Shown: positions 22,455 through 34,633, numbered from the stretch's first letter. The stretch: DNA of 64,000 nucleotides from Culex pipiens pallens (GCF_016801865.2 NC_068939.1:152462507-152526506), one strand, 5' to 3'. The notes: generated from the letters alone by a model not told the origin. Program-made: numbers and translations.

Positions 22455-24685
22455 CCCGAGCAGGGGTAAATAACACGGGAATACCAAATTTTGGTATTAC
22501 TTGGGCAAATAACAGCGACCAAAATGTGCCCTTGGTTGCCCAGTAATAGATGGTAAAATACCATGAAATCATACCAAAATCTTGTATGTGTAAGGGCACA
22601 ACAATACCAAACCATGTTATTCCAAGGGTAAAATAATATCTCAAAATAAAACCATTTCAATACCAAGTTGAGGTCTTCTGGATTTTTGAACATTGCTTGA
22701 ATACACAGAAAAAATAATGTTAATTTGGAAGCTTTAATTTTGGAAGGTTGAATATTACCTCTTTAATGATGTAATTTTACCTCAATTTAGACTGAAAAAG
22801 TGGCATTACACCAGAAAAGTGGTAAAATTACACATTTCCAGAAGTAAAATTACACCCAAATTTAGTTCTCGGCTTATCAGTCCCAGTAGCAAGTAAAACG
22901 AAATTTTGTTTTTTATGCCCGACGTTTCGATATATATAATATCATTTTCAAGGGTTCTACAAACAAGACATAATACATGATTAAATTAAAAACATACATG
23001 AATTACATAAAGCGAACAAACAAAAAAAAAAAAAAAAAATCTTACAAAAAATGGTTCGTCTTTTGTCAGGTGGCTTTAGTAATACAGCAAAAACAGTCAC
23101 ATCCTGAGGGACAACTAGCATCAATCGGCTGTAATTAATGCAAATTTAAATTAAATACTATCCAAGAGAAACGGTTGCAGTACAAAAAAAAAAAAAAAAA
23201 CTAACTGGTAATAGAACACTTTTGCACCGAAAAAGTTCTAAAAACACTTTCGCTGAATTCGTGTTCAACTATGGCGACTATGGCATTGATCCACCAGTCG
23301 ATAGCACTCCTCTGTTAAAATTACACCTTTTTTCTGACATAAAAGATGTACCCCTTCCCAGATGTAATATTACCATGATTTTTTTTTTCTGTGTTCCAAA
23401 ACTTGGTATTGCCATGGTTTTATTTTTAGGTATTCCCGCGCCCTTGGAAAATCATATTTTGGTATTTCTGTGGTCTTTCACATACATGATTTTGGTATGA
23501 TTTCATGGTATTTTACCATCTATTACTGGGCAACCAAGAGCACATTATGGTCGCTGGTATTTGAACAAGTAATACCAAAATTTGGTATTTTCATACCATT
23601 TTTAGTGCAGCAGTTGCAGTTAGTGAAAAAACGGAAATTATTCATATGCAACAGCCAAATCTACTCACCTGATGATTCCATGTTGTTATTAGTGATATTC
23701 TTCACCACACCGAATGCATTTGTCATTGATGAACGGCCTGTGCTTGAAGTTCTTGAAGCTTCTGAAAAATAACAAGATTGAAACATAAGTATTATTAAAA
23801 TGAAACTGAATTGAAATTCACCAAAATTCATTAATCTGTCGATTGACTCGTTTTTCAAAGTATTTGGTTATCCCGACTTAGAGATATTTCAACATTTTTG
23901 AAAAAAATATTAGTGGGTATATCACACTAATTTTTAAAATCATCTTTAACATTTTTGGGTTTCAAGTCATTTTAGCGCAAAATTAATTAACTCGTAAATT
24001 TTTTTTAACAAATTTCCCATAGTTTCAGAGGAATTTGATAAAACACTTTAATACCAAAATAATACCAAAATGTGCCATCCTGACTTAGAAAATTTTCCAC
24101 AATTTCAAGTCATTTCTGTAGGGGGTATATCAAAAATGTTTAAAATCAAGTTTGAAATTTCCGGTTTTGAATGAAAGCATTCGCTTTGAGACATCATTTT
24201 AGCGCAAAATTAATTATTTTGTCAAAATTGGTCAAAATTTTCCCATAGTTTCAGAGGAATTTGATAAAACACTTAAATACCAAAATAATACCAAAATGTG
24301 CCATCCTGACTTAGAAAATTTTCCACAATTTCAAGTCATTTCTGTAGGGGGTATATCAAAAATGTTTAAAATCAAGTTTGAAATTTCCGGTTTTGAATGA
24401 AAGCATTCGCTTTGAGACATCATTATCATTAATTTTCCCATAGTTGCAGAGGAATTTGATAAAATACTGTAATACCAAAAGAATACCAAAATGTGGTGTT
24501 CGATCATTGACAAATTCTGCAATTTTGCAATATCAAAACAATACCTTAAATTGGTATGATACCACATTTTGCTCTTGCATAATCCTTAAGACAAATTTTA
24601 AAGGGTCCAGGAATACCAAAATTTGGTATTGATACCAGAGAAAGGTATTATTACGCATTTCCCTTGTTATTTACCCATGCTCGGG
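22455..24685. mobile_element. Inverted-repeat element with CCCGAGC ends, 2.2 kb
   Basis: Terminal repeats CCCGAGCAGGGGTAAATAAC and (reverse complement) CCCGAGCATGGGTAAATAAC. Flanking dinucleotide is CA on both sides. The interior is dominated by palindromic TACCAAAATTTGGTA and TAATACCAAAA words and has a duplicated block of about 0.23 kb (aatttgataaaacactt at about 24030 and 24255). It is the same family as 36175-37662 in opposite orientation, and is interrupted by 22704-23393. Confidence 0.75.
22704..23393. mobile_element. TA-target element nested in the CCCGAGC element
   Basis: Ends CACAGAAAAAA and TTTTTTCTGTG; flanks TA (22702-22703) and TT (23394-23395). The sister element at 37390-37440 is continuous at this point, giving the empty site. 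Inside, 'gtaaaattacac' words face each other from both ends. The middle (about 22865-23315) has a different composition, with poly-A runs and CCCGACGTTTCGATATAT, and may be a further insertion. Confidence 0.65.
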
Positions 24686-24689
24686 CAAG

Positions 24690-25165
24690 ATCATCACACG
24701 AGTGTCATCATCATTCATTCTCACGATCAAATCAGGCAGTCGTGCATACTGTTCGGTGAAGATATCTTTTTTTTATTTATTGTTCAACAATTTAAAACTG
24801 AAAATAAGAGCAATGCTTTGCCAAACGATCGATCTTTAATTCTTGGAATTATTTTTTTGTAGTTTTTATCTGCTTAAAAAACAATAATAACAAAAAAAAA
24901 GATAGAAAACTTATTTCCAATACATAACCTGACATAAAGTGTTTTGTTTTTCTAGTAAAATCTGCATAATGCAAAGCATTCTTTTTAAATTTGATCAAAC
25001 TGTATCCAAATGTCTAAATTAAGAAATTAGTGAAGCAAATTCATTGGAAATTTTATTTTCATTACGAAATTAATTGTAGTTTATGCAACAAGTTCCAAAC
25101 AATGATTTTTTTCTGTACGAGTCGTACATTTATCCTACAAGGATATCCAAAAATATGTTTTGTCA
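24690..25165. other. No gene recognised
   Basis: AT-rich intergenic DNA between two repeats; nothing identifiable. Confidence 0.4.
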
Positions 25166-25167
25166 GA

Positions 25168-25372
25168 CAGGGCTGTGGAGTCGGAGTCGAAGCTGAAGTC
25201 GGTGGAGTCTGGTCTTTTTGAGGACCTGGAGTCGGAGTCGGAGTCGCCAAAACTCGAATAGCTGGAGTCGGAGTCGGCTAAATTTTAAGAGCTGGAGTCT
25301 GAGCCGGAGCCGGAGTCGAAAATTTCTGATAAACCCGAAGTCGGAGCCGGTGTCGGAGTTATCTAAAATTTA
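25168..25372. repeat. GTCGGA-rich dispersed repeat, one end preserved
   Basis: Begins CAGGGCTGTGGAGTCGGAGT and continues as imperfect GGAGTCGGAGTCG and GGAGCCGGAG repeats. A related copy lies at 34634-34858. The start resembles a hAT-type terminus, but no matching right end or target duplication was found. Confidence 0.6.
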
Positions 25373-26381
25373 TCACAAATTATGGACGGTTTTTATTGTT
25401 TAGTATATGTTAGAAGATTAATTCACTAAATTTATTAATACTTTAATTTTTTTAAGTCGCATGCACTGCGTTGACATAACAACGTATTTTTTTATGCTGG
25501 ATTAAGAAATTTATCAGATCTTTATTGTGATCGGATATTTGCATTGTTTCGAAAAACGCCTTGACTCCTTAATAGCTCTGATTGTGTTTTATTTTTGTGC
25601 TGGGTCTTGACTACCTCCTTTTGTTTGTATTTATGTATTTTTTATTATAATTTGATCAATCTTCATCAAACACTTTCTTTAAAAAACACAGATAGTCATC
25701 AGAACGCCAAAGCCTCCAAAAAAAAACTAATAACTGTAAATTCAACTCGCTGGTTCGTTGGCATGACTCAACCAATTGTGATGACTCTTGTTTCCAGTGA
25801 TTTGTAAGGATGTTTGCAGAGCTCGATTTGATCGAATCTGTAATTTTTGCGACTGAAAACAGCGATTCCGAAGATTTCCATTAAATTTTATTAGAGTTAT
25901 TCTCCACCAATTCACACAGCAGTTGCCCTGACCCCTCTTCGATTAGCGTGAAACTTTGTCCTTTGTCCTGATATCTCGTGACGGAGGGGCGGTACGACCC
26001 CTTTCATTTTTGAACATGCGAAACAAGAGGTGTTTTGCAATAATTTGCAGCCTGAAACGGTGATGAGATAGAAATTTGGTGTCAAAGGGTTTTTTTTTTA
26101 TGTAAAATTAGACGCCCGATTTGATGGCGTACTAAGAATTCCAAAAAACATTTTGCATCGAAAATAACACTTAAATTTTTTTTAAAACTCTGCCATTTTC
26201 CGTTACTCGACTGTAAAAAAATTGAAACATTTCAATTTAAGGGAAATTTAATATGATTTTCAAATTTAATTTATACCGAAAGGGTCATTTTTTCATTTAG
26301 AACACAATTTTTCATTGTTTTTCATGATTTTTGTAACTTTGCAGGGTTATTTTATACAGTGTAACAATATTCTACAAAGAT

Positions 26382-27359
26382 GGCTAGAACTATGGAATAA
26401 TTTTGACCAATTTCATCGGAGTCATTTATTTGGAGTATCGTGTGAGCAGCAGTGCCGGAAAAATGGATTTTTGTGGTGTTCTTTTTGTGCTGTATTCGTG
26501 GTCGTGTTTATGTCGAAGTCTGTGGAAGGTGCAAAGCCACGTGTTTGGATTCTTGTGTCACTGTTTTTTTATTTGTGGCTCCATCTGGAGTATAAGTTTT
26601 TAAATTATTGTTATTTTTTACAGCTTTCTGGAATTATTTTGAATTAAATGTCTACGTGTAAATTTATCTATCTTATCTTATTTAAATGTTCATATTATTC
26701 CTAGTCCTATTCCTCTCCTGTAACATACCATATCCTCATACCATATATGTTTAAATTGCCTAAATTAACGAAACTTTCTAAAACAGCGTGGGAACCATCC
26801 GGAGCATTTATATTTTAAATTACTGTTTTTTTTTACAGCTTCCTGGAATTATTTTGATATTTATTATATTTATCATATTTATTGTATTTTTTCTATTTAC
26901 TATATTTATTACATTTATTATTATAACAAAACTATATGCTTATTAGATAATACACTACAGACTCACATTTACACTTACAAACATCCAAATCATTTAATAC
27001 AATACGCATTCAACCACTTTCATCGGCCCGATGAAATTCCTCTAACCCCCATTCCAAACCTCCCAAAAATATTCCGTTCACTTTTAAAAGTCACATGGGT
27101 TCCCTGCACTTTTGCCACTAGTGAACAACAAAAACATCCCCTCCCAAATCCCCACGGGACTGTATAGGCGTAGCCTTGGAGCACAGTTTGGAAATTTACG
27201 TTCTCAGATATTCTTGGTTGTACCGGGCAGCAATTAAATTGTATAAGAATATTGAATTGACCATTGTGGCACCCCCTACAGCGTGGTGCAGACCCGTTAT
27301 GCTATGCTATGCTATGCTATGCTATGCTATGCTATGCTATGCTATGCTATGCTATGCTA
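26382..27359 (+). mobile_element. Truncated LINE-like retroposon with (TATGC)n tail
   Basis: A perfect 22 bp target duplication lies at 26360-26381 and 27360-27381 (starts tgtaacaatattc). The insert ends in about 13 copies of TATGC (from 27297), a tail style used by some LINE clades. The same target is uninterrupted in sister repeats at 57836 and 58695. Reading frames are short and no reverse transcriptase motif is visible, so clade is unknown; a retrocopied transcript is also possible. Confidence 0.75.
27297..27359 (+). repeat. (TATGC)n pentanucleotide tail
   Basis: Uninterrupted pentamer run that directly abuts the right copy of the 22 bp target duplication. Confidence 0.95.
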
Positions 27360-27959
27360 TGTAACAATATTCTACAAAGATATAGAGCAGACAATTTAAA
27401 AAATTTGAATATGCAAACAAAAGGGGTTTGCTTAAAAAAAAAGATTTGAAAAAGTTGGTCGTCGTCACCCGCGACAGCACGGACGACGAAACTAAGAGAA
27501 ACGCAAAAAGTAACTTTTTCAAAACTTTTTTTCGTAAAATCGCGATAACTCGTGAGTTTATTAGCAAACCTCTTATATTTGTCAATCATTTATTTTTTGT
27601 AATAGTCTCCTCTACAACTTGCAGAACATTATAACACTCTAAAAAATAACCCTGCAAACTTATAAAAAACACGAAATTTCAAATTATTTTTTTTTAACTA
27701 AATGAAAAAAATACTCTTCTGGGTCAATTTGAAAAGTACATTAAATTTCCCTTAACCTTCTACAACCCAACCCCGCCTTTAGACGGGCTTCGATTCAAAA
27801 AATCGCCAAAAATCAATTTTTCAACCAATTTTTGATCTTTAAAATGCATTGCAAAGAAGAACTCTAAAAATTTTCGAAAATAAGAGGGTTGGAAGTTTTA
27901 CTTGTTTTATGTGACTTACCAATGTTTTAAAAAATGTATTTTTTTTAGGGGTCAACTTT

Positions 27960-28400
27960 GGCTGTGTTTTGCCTTCCTCACCTTACTGAGGAAAGGCTAT
28001 AAAATCACTCGGAAAATTAACTTTTTGATTAGACCTCCTAGACCTACCTTCATTTGTACATATCGACTCAGAATCACCAGCTGAGCAAATGTCTGTGTGT
28101 TTGGCTGTATGTAGACATGTGTACCAAATCAATGTCACTGGAATATCTTGTCACAGACTCAACCGATTTTCGCCGGAATGGTTTTAATCGATCCGTCTTA
28201 ACGTCCCCTAAGGTGCTATTTAAATTCATGCAGTTTTATCATGTATTTAAAAAGTTATGTTAAAAAAACAGTTTGATTTTAAATTAAAGTTATGGTAAAA
28301 AGGGTGTTTTTTCATGAAACCCTCACATGTTATATATTTTTAGAAAGCACATGAGAAAACCTTTTAGGTGGAGTAAAAATTTTCAAGATCTGTCTTACCT
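27960..28400. repeat. Dispersed repeat beginning CCTTCCTCACCTTACTGAGGA
   Basis: Starts with a small dyad (CCTCACCTTACTGAGG). It contains 'atatcgactcagaatcacca' and 'gtctgtgtgt', which match in reverse the tail of 12910-13570. It lies inside the DNA that interrupts the family P palindrome. Confidence 0.45.
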
Positions 28401-29262
28401 ATCTTAAATTACAAGCAGTTTAAAAAATGGTCCGAATTCACATAACTTCAACTGGTTGGGTCTGATCGCCACGAAAAAGCCGTGTAGAGGGATGCCATTT
28501 TCCTCAAAGGCCGTGTCTGTATAATCTTTACAAAAAGTCTGTGGGTAGTCTGTTTTTTTACTCATCACTTATTTTTATTAGGGGAGATCGGGCGTCGAAA
28601 ATCGATCGTCCCTAATTTTTTGCAGATTTTTCGAATAAATCTTTCTCGATAAACGATTTAAGAACGAAGCTTGATTTGGAGTCGGAGCCAAAAGCAAACC
28701 CCATAACTTTCTTTAGCAAGAAAGGCAAAACTAAAAAAAAAAACAAAAAAAAAAAACATAAAACAAGACAAGTAAAGTTTTCCGTAGAACAAAAGTTGCT
28801 CAAAATGACCTCCTAAACACGGGAAAAATTAAAAAGGTGTAAACCGAAAACGCGATCAAAAGTTAAAGTGGGAGAATAACGCTCTTAACTGCTTATTTGA
28901 TTGTCGGTGTACAGGACACCAGGGATGGTATTTACTCGTTTCTTCGCCGATGGCGAGGGCTTTTAGATATCGTCCCTCGCTCAAATCATCAAATTTTTGG
29001 CGTTCTCCCAAAACTGCATCAAGAGAGCGAAGCAAAAACGACGCCGATAAAATAGCGAGCAACGAACAAACCGATGCGTAAGACGGAAAAAAAATCTCTC
29101 ACACAGCCAGTCCCCTCGCTCAAAAAGCAAGAGAAAGAGCAATCGTGAAATTCTCTCGCCCGTAAGCCCTTTAGAAATGAGTTCATTTGTGTGCGTGAGC
29201 TCCAGTGTATGTATACAGCAATTTCGTGTGCGGGCCTCTCCGGTTGGAACGATAGTTCCATC

Positions 29263-30614
29263 TAGAGATGGGCTTTTTTGAGCGAACCGTTCTTATGAAC
29301 CGGCTCAAGCTAAAGAACGAATGAGCGACCGCTCAAAAAAATGAGCGGCGGTTCATTTCGTGATCCGGTTCTTTTCAAAGAACCGTCAAATCGAAGAGCG
29401 AGTCGAAGAACGAACCGAACGAGAGCGAATGAGCGAGAGCGAATGAACGGAAAGAACGAACGGAGCGCTTGATAAGCGTCGCTCGCGCCGTCGTCGACGT
29501 CGTCGAACGGCGTCGTTTTCGCTCACTCTTTCGTTATTTCGCTCTCGCTCATTCGCTCTCGTTCGGTTCGTTCTTCCACGCGCTGGTGGTGACGGTGCTG
29601 TTGAGAAAAGAGGGGGAAACTAGGTTCTCACCGGTCGCCTCATGTTCCAACATTATGGCGCACTTTATGCTTGTTGCTAGCCTGTGTCGGGGCGCCTGTG
29701 ATTTTGAATCAGCTGACTGCCGCCTGATGTTGCATGATCTCATTATGTTAATATCGATAGATTTCTCAAATGTTATTACATGAAGTTGTTACACGCATCC
29801 GAACATAATTAGTATGCTAGTATTGGACCGTTTATGATTAAAAATGTAATTTACCACAGCACATGACACAAACTTGGTACTCTTTTGTGGTAATTGTTCA
29901 ATAGATTTATTAAGGCATTTTTTTAGATCTTCTTTTTTGACGCTTGTTTTGATCATTCATTTGCTGTCATGATTAAAGGTTGTTCTTATTAAACAAAAAA
30001 CTGCATTTCAAGACTAATTTATTAACGCTACCTCAAATATGCACGTTACTAAACACCAAATTAAATCTTTTGTTTCACAAAATAATGGGAAGATAATTAT
30101 CAAAACAATAATTCAGCTAACTTTTCATAACATTTTACTTTTTACGATTGAAAGCAATAATTTGATTGAAAATATTCACTTCTGAAAAAAAACTCAAGTT
30201 TGTTTACCTCTCTATGAAAAAAGTTTTCGATATTTGTGGATTTCAGAGATCAATGTTTTTCTCCTTTTTCATATAAAACGTTTATATTTGAAATGCTTTC
30301 CAAAAAAGGATAAAGCAAATCGACGGTTTTCTATGTTTTATGGACGATCTCCAATCTGTTCAGAATAAGTGCGATGAAAACATATATCTTTGAATTATCA
30401 ATCAACAAAAATGATACGAAGTGTGACACTCACGGACACTCCATTGGTCGTTTGAAAAAAAATCTAAATATCTTGAGCATATGTTTCAGTTCATTCCAGT
30501 CTATTTTCTGACTTTGAGAGAAATGAGCGGATGAGCCGTTCAAAAGAGCCGCTCATTTGAATGAGCGAACGAAAATGAGCGGCTCACAGAAATGAGCGGT
30601 TTTGCCCACCACTA
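29263..30614. mobile_element. hAT-type element nested inside another hAT-type element
   Basis: Perfect 8 bp target duplication GTTCCATC at 29255-29262 and 30615-30622. Ends TAGAGATGGGC and (reverse complement) TAGTGGTGGGC, 9/11. Both subterminal zones are full of GAGCGG/ATGAGCG words, in the pattern of clustered transposase-binding sites. A long perfect inverted repeat lies near the left end. No transposase frame. Confidence 0.87.
29404..29578. repeat. Inverted repeat of about 39 bp per arm with 97 bp spacer
   Basis: Left arm 29404-29442 begins GAAGAACGAACCGAACGAGA; the right arm ends TCGTTCGGTTCGTTCTTC near 29577. The spacer contains the GTCGTCGACGTCGTC dyad. It would form a strong stem-loop in single-stranded form. 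Confidence 0.85.
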
Positions 30615-31259
30615 GTTCCATCGGAGCCAGCGAGAGGGTATTTCTCGTCGATGTGATGGGCTTTCGATATTCGCGATAGCAAGCCGACCATCACTCGGCT
30701 GCGAAAGAGAAGAGAAATTTTAAGAGACGAGGAACGCACCGAAATATGCATCAATGATAGTGCGATGGTGATGGTTTACCTACCCTGCAGGACACCGCAA
30801 TGTTTAAAAAATTTCTGATGTACATTAAATTTTGCAATCCAAACCCAGTCATGAAAATAAAATTCTTTTTCAAATTTTCTCTACTTGATTTGTGTGCACC
30901 TACGTCGAAGACCAAGATTGTTTACTTTTTGAACTTTGGTCTGACAGTCTTGGTCTGACAGCTTTATCATGGATTTTGGTCTGATCTAGGCGAGGGATAG
31001 GACACAGCACGTTCCTGTTTGTTACCAAATTTCTATCTCATCACCGTTTCAGGCTGCAAATTATTGAAAAACACCTCTTTTTTCGTATGTTTAAAAATGA
31101 AAGGGGTTGTACCGCCCCTCCGTCACGAGATATAAAAAAACGGACCTCGGATTCGTGATCAGGGACAAAAGTTAACCCTTAGGACTAAGTTTCACGCGAA
31201 ACGAAGAGGGGTCGGGACAACTTGTTCCGATTTCATGTGAGTTGGTAGAGAATTACCCT

Positions 31260-32583
31260 ATTGATTTGCATTTTTATCATTTTAATTGTTAGGTTCGAGC
31301 GTAAATCCAATTTTGCAAAACTTCATGAAAAAAATTAAAAAGTTTAAAAACTGAACAAAATCGCGATTTTTTCACATTTCGATTTTTTTATATTCCGCAC
31401 TCAAGGCTGTTAAACAAACCTGAAAAGTTAAAATCAAAATGTTGATTATTGGCCCCTGTAAAAAAAACTCAAGAAATGATTTGTTGTTTCAAATCATAAA
31501 CACCTCCCAACTTCAGGTCATTTTGACCAATTTTCAAAAATGGGCAGTGCACGTTCAAATTAGTTTTGATTCCATCATCCACAATTCATGACCGACCTTT
31601 AGTCGATTTGATCCGGTTCTCAAAAAGCTCATTAATCCTAAAAAACCAGTCCCGCACCTTTACTGTACCAAAATCTGGCCAGGTCAGGTGAAAGGAAGTT
31701 TCCCAGAGCTCTTTGTTGACATTCCGGTTCCTCTCTCTCATTCCATGCGTTTGTTCCCCGTTGACAGGTTTGTCAATTTCTCCCCGTAACCTCGAGTACG
31801 CCTTGTAACTTGGGGAACTTTGACGTGGGCCACTAATCCGACGCGCGTTACAGCTCGGTTACATCAGCAAATGTGTCCCGTTCCGTTGGGGTCTATCTTT
31901 ACCTATTCACTTATTGGAGCTTGTTACGGCGTAGGACTCAGACCGCTGATGGTGGGTTTGAGGGTACAAGTGAACAATCAGCGCTAGTTGTGAATGGGTA
32001 CTTGGCGTTTAGTTTAGTGCACTTTGGGGAGATGCGTGTGCGCAGTGCAGCATCTTCCGCCTAATTGAATTTACGAGTTTTAGACTCACTGCAGACGTGC
32101 ATGCCATGCATTAAGGTAGTTGCATTAGCGGAGTTGCAGCAGCAAATTGAAAACCTGATGTGTGTGTGGGGCTTAGGCAGCTATTAGAGTGTTCGACTTA
32201 TGCGCCACGCTGCGTGAGGTCATAAATTTTACGTTGAATCATAAACGGTTAAGTAGTTGCGTTTTGGACCGTAGATTACCTGTCGGCACAGCTTCCCGAA
32301 TGGTTGGTGCTTAACATCCTTGTGGGTAAACTGTAGTCTTAAGTAGGGTAGAGTCGTCATCAGTGAGGCACCAGGAATTGAGAGACATTGAGTAGCTCAA
32401 CTAATCAATGACTCAACATCAACAACTTCCATACAAAAAAGCTGACATTCATCAGCAAACTCTGACTTCTCAGAATTTGACGAATCTGATCTGACTTCAG
32501 CTCAATAAATCCAACAACTTCAAATCCACAACCCTGCTATCGCTCGATCCAGCCCCTGAAGCCGCTCACTGGTCACCACTCCC
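31260..32583. other. No gene supported
   Basis: Intergenic DNA of rising GC toward 31700-32400. No repeat in common with the rest of the window was recognised. It would be leader or promoter sequence if the candidate exon at 32584 is real. Confidence 0.35.
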
Positions 32584-32778
32584 ATGTCTGCGATTTCCAA
32601 CGCCGCGACGTCATTCGGCAGCAGTTACTCGAATCTCTCGAGCTGGTCATCTCTTGCCGCTAACGGGACAGTGTGTGGAATGGCGGCCGGCACACACGAA
32701 AACGGATCCGAAAAATGTGGTTGTCAAGCCTGCTGCTACCGCGACTTCAACCCCAGCTTCTCCACCTTCCTCTTCTCT
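32584..32778 (+). CDS. Candidate coding exon, unknown product
   Basis: An ATG in fair context (CACTCCCATGTCTG) opens a Ser-rich stretch (MSAISNAATSFGSSYSNLSS) followed by a Cys-containing stretch including CGCQACCYRD. The surrounding DNA is GC-richer than its neighbours and resembles no repeat in the window. A strong polypyrimidine tract ending in CTCTTTAG at about 32781 looks like a 3' splice site, so the open frame beyond it need not belong to the same exon. No domain is recognised. It could be a first coding exon of a gene running right, or a chance frame. Confidence 0.2.
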
Positions 32779-32779
32779 T

Positions 32780-33388
32780 TAGCATATCGCCGGTTGCCGC
32801 TGAATTTGTCTGACTTGCCAGACTTGTGTTGGCAAGGCCCCCCGAATCTCCGGTTCAAGCCGCCAAGGCAAGTCAAGTTGCGAACTCAAGTGGTCAAAAC
32901 TTGTCTGGCTTTGAGGGAAAGGGGGTGGTCCCCCCCCCATGGGACGGGACACGCGGTGAAAGATAAGCCTTGAGTTGGGGGGCCAGGTTTGGTCAGTGCA
33001 GTGTTTACTTCCTGCTTCGGGGATCAACGGCGAGATGGATTTAAATGGGAAGCCAAACCTGCAAAGAAGAAGAAGGAAACCCGAATTGTTGTCTTACAGA
33101 GTCGATGACTTTCTTTTGGCAATCGAAAATCAATATCGGAACAACTTGGACGCGGTTAAGCCGAGCCGAGAGAGGTTCCACGGTTAAGAGCCGTGCACGT
33201 GAACTTGGAAGGCCACACGGGCTTTACTGAACGGCCTCCATTGTGCGATGAGGAGAAATGAGAGCATTTCTTTTCAACTTGAAGTGGTGAAATTGTTATC
33301 GAACGTATTGAATTTGGATTTGGTAATCTCTCTTTCAAAACGTTAATTTTATACTTTTCAGAAAGTCTTTTCATAAACAAATAACTTA
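32780..33388. other. No gene recognised
   Basis: Overlapping short frames on both strands; a C run near 32930. Nothing identifiable. Confidence 0.4.
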
Positions 33389-33640
33389 CAGTATGTCAAA
33401 AAAGTATTTACACCCCCTGGGCACTATGCACAATTTGTGATGAAACACAACTTTAACGCGAAAATTAACTTTAAGGTTACCGTTGCTAACCACCCTCATT
33501 TCAGATGTTCGAACTTTATGAAAAATGGTTGGGTACCATTTCCGATATGGTATTTTTAAGGTTTTCCTACTATTTTTCAAATAATGGTTACGATCTCTGA
33601 AATGGTGAGAAAACCATTTAACACAAAGTTTTTTTTAAGG
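33389..33640 (+). mobile_element. Tc1/mariner-like terminal fragment
   Basis: Starts CAGTATGTCAAAAAAGTATT after a TA, followed by ACACCCCCTGGGCAC; it matches the start at 55344 closely over about 38 bp. This is the style of Tc1 ends. The downstream sequence contains no transposase and the right end was not found. Confidence 0.45.
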
Positions 33641-34300
33641 TTCTCGTTAATTAAATTTTAAACTGTATTTACAGTAGTTAGCATTTGATCCACAAGTTTT
33701 TTCATTGAAAATATAGACTGTTAACATGTTTAACCTCTTGATTTAAAAAAAAACTTTCTAAAAAAGGGTGGCGTGCAATTTTTTTAAATAAAATTTGCAT
33801 TAGCCTTACGCTAATAATAACAATGAAAACATATTTTGTTAAAATGCACAAAAAAAAAAGAAATTAAGCTTACATTGGTATAGTGACAAGAGGGACATAA
33901 TTTGCCTCGGGCCCTACTTTGAACATATTTGATATTTGAGAAAAAAAAATAATTTTGTAATTTTATTTAAGGCCTGTTTTATTTATTTAAATCATTTTTT
34001 AATGTTTATCCACCTCGCAATATGCAGTTCAGTCTGAATCAAATAATGAAAAAAAAATAAGATTGTTTAGAATTTTGTTTCTACTATGGGTTAGCATTTC
34101 ATGAAAAAATTAAAAATAAAATAAATAAAAACGTTTTTAATCACTTCACAGCCTTTGGATAACATTTTCAAAAAGTGTTTTAAACAATCTGATCAAAATT
34201 ATTTATGTTTATTCCAATTCCTAATCTTAAAAATATGTTTTTTTTTTATTTTGATTGGCATGTTAAGAAAAATCTTGAATTATTCGTTGAAAGTTGCTTA
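33640..34300. other. No gene recognised
   Basis: Very AT-rich DNA with poly-A/T runs only. Confidence 0.45.
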
Positions 34301-34633
34301 TCCCGAGCAGACGGAAATAACTTGGGAAGGTCAGTTTTTGATATTGTGAGAAGATCGAAATATGTTATTGGGATGATCGGATTAGTTGTTAAAATAACAA
34401 AAATCAATAACAAAGAAACTGTTATTATGTTGTTATTGCAATAACAAACCAATAACACAGAAGGAATCATGGAGGAATAACAAGATTTGTTATTTTGTGC
34501 GGAGAGCCCACCTGCATAATAACAAAAAAAAATGTTATTGAACTGGTATGTCTCCATAACGAAACAAGTTATTGTTTTGGTTTATTTGTAATTTGCAAAT
34601 AAACCTGAGTTGCCATAACTCCTCTGTACTAGT

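Larger units (their letters stand above)
28920..30787. mobile_element. Non-autonomous hAT-type element hosting a second one
   Basis: Perfect 8 bp target duplication CAGGACAC at 28912-28919 and 30788-30795. Ends CAGGGATGGTA and (reverse complement) CAGGGTAGGTA. Without the nested element it is only about 516 bp and has no transposase. Confidence 0.83.
25895..31259. repeat. Palindromic repeat family P, one copy split by insertions
   Basis: The left arm begins near 25895 (ATTCTCCACCAATTCACAC) and reaches the palindrome centre near 27440. The right arm runs to about 27756, is interrupted, and resumes near 31022 (accaaatttctatctcatca) to end at GAGAATTACCC (31259). Compare the uninterrupted copy at 58177-59530. 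About 110 bp of the right arm is missing at the break. Confidence 0.7.
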
